From NCBI GenBank assembly GCA_964006375.1, contig OZ023267.1, positions 85,855,406 through 85,919,405 of the forward strand: a DNA stretch of 64,000 nucleotides. Reading direction: 5' to 3'. The notes under the pieces were generated by a model. It was given only the letters and a program-made list of their open reading frames with translations, was not told the DNA's origin and searched no databases. Positions 58,081 through 64,000 of the stretch are shown here, one piece after another. The first letter of the stretch is position 1; the number at the start of each line of letters is the position of its first letter. The position numbers were made by a program, and so were the translations under genes. The stretch comes from Tillus elongatus (Eukaryota > Arthropoda > Insecta > Coleoptera > Cleridae).

Positions 58081-58929
58081 GGAGTTAACATCACAATCTG
58101 CCATTTATCAAAATAATTTATTAGTTGAATGTTGAATATGATAGGTACTGTCGCCGTGGACTATTATGGACTATTGTATTACGCCTTATAACAATCTTGT
58201 TTTTTTTTTTTGAAATACAAAAGCTTATTTTACTGTTTAAACATTTTTCGATGCCTCAACCTGAAATGGTTTTCGTCTCATTGAACGTTGTTTCATTATA
58301 GAGTCACAGTAGGTTTTAGAATCTAGAAATTATTCTATTTTGTGTGACATCCCTAGAACAAGTTTTATTTTCCTTTAATTATAAGTGACAATTTTATGTA
58401 AATTCCTATATTTTCTGTGCCCAATGTGTTGAACGAAACGGGAGAAGGAAATTTCATTTGAAGTTAAAATGACGAAGAGAACTTTATTCTAGGTACGAGC
58501 GTTCTTTCCATTTTTTTAATATTAATAACATTTTAATGTAAATTTGCAGCTTAGCGTATTGTTCGTTTTTTTGAAAAAAATAATAATTCAGAAACATGCT
58601 AAGAGAACCCCTTTATGCATTAACCATCGGACAAATGCTGTGATCTCAACTCCACAATACAGTTAAGAGGTCTATAGTAAATGTGAGGTTCTGTGCAAGG
58701 TAAACATGCTACAACAGAGCTAGAAATGCAAACTGTAAGAAATTCACCTTACAGAAGTCCATAGAAAGGAGAAACCACTGACCAACACCGTTTCTCCATA
58801 AAAAAATTACTTTGCCCAATTGAAGAAAAAAAAACGGTAAATCATAAGCGTAATCAGATTTCTGAAAATTAAATAAATAACTGAAACTGCTACCAAAGCA
58901 TCACATAATGGCCTATTTTAAATTAATTT
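58081..58929. other. No recognisable feature
   Basis: AT-rich sequence without a signature. Confidence 0.4.
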
Positions 58930-59391
58930 TCTGCAAATAATTTAATAAAATAAAGAACAATGAAGATTGTAGCTGAAACTTAAGGCTTTTTAATTTCTTA
59001 CGATATTTATGCTGCATAGCCATGTAGATTCTCTATCTAGAATATGTCAATTGTGACGTTTTGAATCGCGATTTTGTTGACGTTTTAAGAATAAAAACTA
59101 AAAAGCTTATAACTTCTTTTTTATTTTAACGTAGTGATTCAAATTTTGGTGCATGGTTTTATAATATTAACCCTCGCACCCAATATGGTTGCCCTAAATC
59201 TGTTATTTCCGGAGATATAAAAATGTTCCGAAATAAAACGCAAAATTTTTCGGGAAAAACTTGTCAGATTTCCCTGGCTAACGAACTTATCCAAGCGACT
59301 CGCGAAAGGAAGGTATTCACCAAATTTTATAACAACTGGTCTATTATTTTTTGAGTTATTGGTGTGACATACACACACACACACACACTCA

Positions 59392-59483
<92 letters not shown>

Positions 59484-59640
59484 CATATAAAGGCTGAAAC
59501 AGACCTCGGATTTCGATTCCAGGGGTCCCAAATAGCGCTCATTTGAATAAATTTTTTCAAAATAAAAAAATCGCGATCTCCTCATTAGTGAATTTTTTCT
59601 AAGAAAATTCACTAAAACCTTTAGTTTCCGAGATGTGTTT
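58930..59640. mobile_element. Hairpin-ended repeat, longest copy with central microsatellite
   Basis: The left part (58930-59370) carries TTGTAGCTGAAACTT and GACGTTTTGAATCGCGA...TTGACGTTTTAAG, shared with 10100-10245. The microsatellite (CA)n/(TA)n spans 59370-59478. The right arm 59479-59625 ends in the TTAGTGAATTTTTTC / AAGAAAATTCACTA hairpin. The ORF at 59139-59612 is a product of the repeat. Confidence 0.6.
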
Positions 59641-59895
59641 TAATTTTTTTATTGTTTTTCCCTAATATCTCGAAAACGCGTTAGTATTTGAAAACCAAAT
59701 TTTACATATTTGCTACTACCCAAAGACTGCTTTTTTCTGTTCTTATATAAACAGTTTCCGAAACATATCAGTGACGTAGAATTTGAGCCCGTCATAGATT
59801 ATATGCCCTGAAATTTCTACGACACTGTAAAAATTAAGGTTTTTATACATTTTTTAGAATGAGCAGGGTCTTTTACATGTAAAAAAGCTAGGGCA
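59640..59895 (+). repeat. Dispersed repeat, related to 62063-62330
   Basis: Direct repeat with about 70-75% identity to 62063-62330 (TAATATCTC.AAAAC, AACCAAATTTTACATAT, ACGCCCTGAAATTT-like, TTTTACATGTAAAA). The other copy begins TACAGGGTGTTCAAATTTTA, so the family is probably a mariner-type end or MITE. Confidence 0.6.
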
Positions 59896-59984
59896 AGGAA
59901 AACACATTAAAATGCACCCCTACATAAATTCGCCCAATTTAAAAGCTAGTGGAAAGAAAAACCACATAACAATATACAATTTAC

Positions 59985-60180
59985 ATCTTGCTACGCCCGC
60001 TCTTTTGTCCCAAGGACTTCCAAGTTGTGGAATTCCTTGCTGGCACACGTTTTTCCTTCTACTCCGAACCTCCAAACCTTCAAGTCCAGAATTAACAAGT
60101 TGCCTCTTTCCTCCTTGTCGACACCCACGGAACGATAGTATTTAGGCCGTAAACCCTCGTGGTGTGTTGTTTAAATAAAA
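59985..60180 (+). mobile_element. 3' end of CR1/Jockey-like element, truncated copy 2
   Basis: The plus-strand translation gives the same C-terminus as the 18.6-21.5 kb element (SFVPRTSKLWNSLL, FPSTPNLQTFKSRINKLPL), the same stop region and the same 3' sequence CCCTCGTGGTGTGTTGTT. About 195 bp, strongly 5'-truncated, as is typical of LINE insertions. Confidence 0.8.
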
Positions 60181-60929
60181 ATAAAATGTCCGCAGAAGTT
60201 AAGGGGAAGGAGAAATTTGCCCGCCAACCGCCCCCACTACCGAACAACCACTTTATTATTCTTGCGAAGACAATTTTGAAACTACAAAAATTACAAACAT
60301 ATTTTCATTCTGTATCCATTTATGTCATTTAAAAAAACACAGCTACATGTTCTTCATTGTACAAGTCATCAGGATTAACCTCAATGGATCATATATCTGC
60401 GATAAACCAGATATTCAATCCACTTAACCTTGATCAACTTTTGAAATATTACTCCCAAGCTCGAAAAATTCAAAACAAAAAAATATATTGTAGCAATAAT
60501 ATATAGGTATTATGCGCCCATGCCGATTTAGAGGCACTGCTCAGCACTAATTTATATCAATACTCTTATTTCTTCAAAAATTTGTTTACAACATGGCAAG
60601 AAATAACCAGCCCAGTCAACAAGAAGTTGACCTTCTCTGGCAAATTGGAATAAGTTAATAAAGATTGAGTAAAATTATACCAATGGCCAAGCAGATGCCA
60701 TAGGCATTAAAAATAAAAACAATATCTATGGTTTTACGTCAAACTTTTTATTAATTCAAGCTGAGCACCATTCATACAGTCAATGGACCTGGATGAGTTA
60801 ACCGGTTGGGTGTCGGTGATGTCACTCCGAGTGATAAATTTTAAGTATCCTTAACACAGCTTGCAATTTTTGTATTCTGAGACTTCAAGAAAACGAATAT
60901 GTAACAGGTGTCAAAACTGAACGTTACGT
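60181..60929. other. No recognisable feature
   Basis: Nothing identified. Confidence 0.4.
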
Positions 60930-61372
<443 letters not shown>

Positions 61373-61654
61373 TAATGCACATTTTAAATTTTCATATTCG
61401 GCTTAATTTGAATGAAATGGATTTAAACTTTGGTATAGAAGTTACAATAATCTAACTGCAATAAAGCAAATAAAAAAGATGTATTGATAAAAAAACTGAA
61501 TTCATAACTTATTATTTATTGTCCATTGTCTCGTTACCACAGTGAAATAGTGCCTGAGTTTACAGCCGAAAGGCCTAGATGGTACAGGTTTAAACTTGGA
61601 TGGGAAAGACATGCTTTTTGGAAAAGAAAAATGGTACACACCGTTTAAATGGAC

Positions 61655-61835
61655 GTTAGTCGCGGCTATAGCATTGTGTTTGAGCAAGCTGAACGTTTAC
61701 ATCGACCGCCCTTTAAAGCGGCTTTAAAGATCCGTATACCCCTTAAAGAAAAATAAGGGTTTTCAATAGTAAAGTCGTAAGATGAAATTCTTGCCTGGCG
61801 CAGATTTTTGGCCATAGTCGCGGATAGGCCTACTT
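61655..61835 (+). mobile_element. SINE fragment, diverged
   Basis: GCATTGTGTTTGAGCAAGCTG and CCATAGTCGCGGATAG match the SINE body in the right order, but the tRNA-like head and part of the middle are missing or unrecognisable. Confidence 0.5.
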
Positions 61836-61839
61836 TAAA

Positions 61840-62062
61840 TGAGCGAAACAACAATAATTTACAACGCCGGAGGTACTGGCACAGCATAATCAAATATGCT
61901 GTGGTACTGGCTTCAATCTACTGCCGAGTGGGGTCGGTAATGGTCTGGGATGTTCGTTTAAAAAAAATGGAGGCTGTTACAAAATTCAATGCAAATATTT
62001 TAAGGGCGTATTCCCAGGGTCAAAATAAGACTTATAAGTTTATGACCTAAAGTCTGTAGATA
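61840..62062. other. No recognisable feature
   Basis: Nothing identified. Confidence 0.4.
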
Positions 62063-62330
62063 CAGGGTGTTCAAATTTTAGTTCCTTTATCGTTTTTCGC
62101 TAATATCTCAAAAACTATTCGGTATTAAAAAACCAAATTTTACATATCGGTTACTACTAAAAAACTGCTTCTTTCGATTATAGTCATCAGTTTCCAAAAC
62201 ATGCTAGTGGCGTAGAATTAGAACTCGTCAAAGGTTCTACGCCCTGAAATTTTTATTCCACTGAAAAAAAAATGCGGTTTTATGCATTTTTTAGAATAAG
62301 CAACATCTTTTACATGTAAAAGGTACTAAT
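62063..62330 (+). repeat. Mariner-type terminal repeat or MITE half
   Basis: It starts CAGGGTGTTCAAATTTTAG after TA. Direct homologue at 59640-59895. No inverted right end found. Confidence 0.55.
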
Positions 62331-62409
62331 ATTCTTCTTATTTCTTTTAAAAATTGAGTTTAATTTTGATCTGAAGGGAGAGGTTAATCAAATTATACGT
62401 ATAGAGTGT

Positions 62410-62835
62410 TATAATGATGGGGCGGACGTTGACTAAACAGGATACCAAGGGAATAGAAGCTTTTGAAATGTGGACATTGAGCAAAATAACAAAGAGTATA
62501 TAATAAGTATACGTAGTAAGTACAATAAGTATAAGTATAAGTATATAATAAGGTACACCGATAGAAAGACGCATAAGAAGTGTGCTAGAAGAATAAAAAT
62601 GCTTGCTGAAAGAAATTGATAGGAGGAAGGCAAAATTAGGTCATATTTTAAAACATATTTCTGATAGTTTTATTTGAAAGATACATACCTAGACAAAAAG
62701 AAAGAGGTAGATCAAAAGGAAAACTTCTGGAAAACATGGTACAATAGTGATTAAGGGCGGACGCTACACTGAATTAAAATGGGCAGTTGCAGACGGATAG
62801 CCACGATTGCGACAGGTGGTATCGCCTCATGATTA
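62410..62835 (+). pseudogene. RTE-like reverse transcriptase C-terminal relic
   Basis: The translation in mixed frames gives GIEAFEMWTLS (family IEAFEMWxYRR), a break with AT-rich simple sequence at 62500-62550, then THKKCARRIKMLAERN, EEGKIR-like, RKRGRSKGKLLENM and a WAVADG-like end. This order (EAFEMW, then LLxxIKxRK, GRRSxGRxxxSWLxN) is typical of the C-terminal region of insect endonuclease-RT elements. Heavily decayed; the SINE at 62850 lies directly downstream. Confidence 0.5.
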
Positions 62836-62849
62836 TTTATTTATAAGAG

Positions 62850-63205
62850 CCTCGGTAGTTCAGTCGTAAGAACGTGTGCCTCTGAACCGAAGGGTACTGG
62901 GTTCGATCTCAGGGTTTTCCATTCACTTTTTCAGTACATACTGTAGCACTGTAGCACTAACATCAACCGAGGTTGTGGCATTGTATTTGAGCAAGTTGAA
63001 TGTCTGCACGTTTCGCCCTTTGGAGGGAACGTAAGGCCATCGGTCCCGTGCCCATGGGATGTTGGGCATGTAGAATATCCCTACTATGCTTGCAGAACGG
63101 CAGGGTTCGGCAAAATTTCTAGGATAGTGAAGTGAAACTACTCCCTGGCGTCGGTGATTGGCCATAGTCGCGGAAGTAGACCGACGTGAAACAAACAAAA
63201 ACATA
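62850..63205 (+). mobile_element. tRNA-derived SINE, copy 3
   Basis: The head starts GCCTCGGTAGTTCAGTCG, with box B GGTTCGATCTC at 62899-62909 (one change from consensus). The body GTTGTGGCATTGTATTTGAG and the end GCCATAGTCGCGGAAGTAGA match copies 1 and 2. Confidence 0.85.
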
Positions 63206-63391
63206 AACATATTTATCTGCTTCTAAGGCTGGCTCAACATTAATTGAGCTAAAACTTGGACATAATGTTGAATACAACATTTTTAAACAGCAATATATAG
63301 TTGTATATTTATACGACGACTTCCGTACATAATTAATAAGATCATTATATAAGCACCTATTCACTATGCATTATTCTAAGTGAGATGTAAT

Positions 63392-63474
63392 ACACGAAAC
63401 ACCTGCCGCCATCTCGTTGCAGAACTAGATAGCCTACCTGGTTCCGCAACGAGATGGCGGCACGTGTTTCGTGT
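63392..63474. other. 29-bp inverted repeat with 25-base loop
   Basis: ACACGAAACACCTGCCGCC... on the left arm is matched by the right arm's reverse complement with a single mismatch over 29 bp. It contains the GATGGCGGC motif on the plus strand and its complement on the other arm. Confidence 0.9.
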
Positions 63475-63529
63475 CTTACATCTAACTTAGTTTTGGGAGG
63501 CTAGCTACCATAGCCGTATTACTTTATAG

Positions 63530-63614
63530 GTGTATTTTCGCTGCAATTAGTATACCGTACTGACGAGCTCTAATTACAGCAAAACCGGTCTACGGTTCTA
63601 ATTATGGTAAGAAT
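63530..63614 (+). ncRNA. Hammerhead ribozyme-like motif at 63.56 kb (decayed core)
   Basis: Stem I strands ACCGTA and TACGGT pair at all six positions although both differ from the AGCGCA/TGCGTT pair of other copies. The core is CTGACGA (one change), stem II GCTCTAATTACAGC, AAAA in place of GAAA, then CCGGTC. Probably inactive now. Confidence 0.55.
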
Positions 63615-63639
63615 GTATCTAGCCTTACATGTATTATTC

Positions 63640-63816
63640 TATTAACACCAGGAGAATCATAGTCAATAAACCAATTTTCTTACCTTTGAGTTTGTAAACA
63701 CCATCAACTAACTCTAAAACCGGTACAGGTAGAGCTACCTACCTAATTACATATCAATAGTCAATAGGTAAACGTGTTGCAAGTGGCACTACCTGGCCCC
63801 TTCGTATAAAACTCTC
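63640..63816. other. No recognisable feature
   Basis: Nothing identified. Confidence 0.4.
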
Positions 63817-63925
63817 GAATAATTCTGACTTTTTGCATCAGAATTCTTACTTTTTTATCTCAGAATTCTGACTTTTTATGTCACAATTTTAACTTCTTTA
63901 TCTCAGAATGTCTAATTGAATTTTT
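63817..63925. repeat. Minisatellite, ~27-bp units (TCAGAATTCTGACTTTTTAT)
   Basis: About four degenerate units of ATTCTGACTTTTT..ATCTCAGA. Confidence 0.8.
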
Positions 63926-64000
63926 TCTTATTATATTTAAGAAGTGTGCTGATTTCTGCTCCTCGGCTGTTTCCTAAATTGAGAACAAAAATATTTTTAA

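Larger units (their letters stand above)
63365..63640 (+). repeat. Retrozyme-like repeat, single copy
   Basis: It matches the hammerhead-bearing half of the 54.5-kb unit (GGCTAGCTACCATAGCCGTA, TTACTTTATAGGTGT, GAATGTATCTAGCCTTACAT). It begins with a 29-bp inverted repeat (63392-63420 and 63446-63474). Confidence 0.75.

Overview
This is AT-rich, intron-poor, repeat-dominated DNA from an animal, most likely an arthropod and probably an insect. The evidence is the mixture of decayed non-LTR retrotransposons, Tc1/mariner-superfamily elements, hAT fragments, a tRNA-derived SINE and very long (TA)n and (GT)n microsatellites. I find no host protein-coding gene that I can defend. Almost everything recognisable is a mobile element or an integrated virus-like element, and nearly all of it carries frameshifts, stops or truncations.

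Layout. 1-2.9 kb: a foldback composite, a mariner scrap and hairpin-ended repeats with (TA)n cores. 2.92-8.91 kb: a near full-length but decayed I-type non-LTR retrotransposon (zinc-knuckle ORF1; ORF2 with endonuclease, reverse transcriptase and RNase H), bounded by a 12-bp target-site duplication and ending in a (TAAC)n tail. 10.6-11.5 kb: a mariner-like transposase relic. 13.2 kb: a SINE. 14.62-18.26 kb: a 3.6-kb mariner-superfamily element with terminal inverted repeats of about 600 bp, inserted inside an older reverse transcriptase relic. 18.6-21.5 kb: a second non-LTR element on the minus strand. 23-25.5 kb: another mariner, split by a small hAT-like element.

25.47-44.46 kb is the most distinctive block: a Polinton/Maverick-type virus-like element present as several partial, rearranged copies. 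It holds a packaging ATPase, an adenain-type cysteine protease, a glycine-rich pVI-like small virion protein, a putative minor capsid protein (two copies), a putative double-jelly-roll major capsid protein (two copies, one truncated), KilA-N proteins (three copies), a DUF8207-like protein (two copies), the N-terminal part of a protein-primed DNA polymerase and several unrecognised ORFs. Virion genes lie together on the plus strand (pVI-like, protease, minor capsid, major capsid). The ATPase, DUF8207-like, polymerase and two unknown genes are on the minus strand. No integrase and no polymerase catalytic domain is visible. The block is cut by a non-LTR relic, a perfect 1.3-kb (GT)n tract and several (TA)n tracts.

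44.5-64 kb holds a mariner with long inverted repeats (45.2-47.5 kb), a MITE, a gypsy-type gag relic, a hAT transposase relic, SINE copies, a CR1/Jockey-like 3' end, an RTE-like relic and a repeat family with hammerhead-ribozyme cores. That family forms a tandem array of about 310-bp units at 54.5-55.3 kb, an inverted pair at 46.5-47.1 kb and a single copy at 63.4-63.6 kb. It looks like a metazoan retrozyme (small non-autonomous retroelement whose RNA self-cleaves). A separate 370-bp foldback at 55.6-56.0 kb carries two more hammerhead-like cores. All family assignments rest on motif reading by eye; none was checked by a database search.
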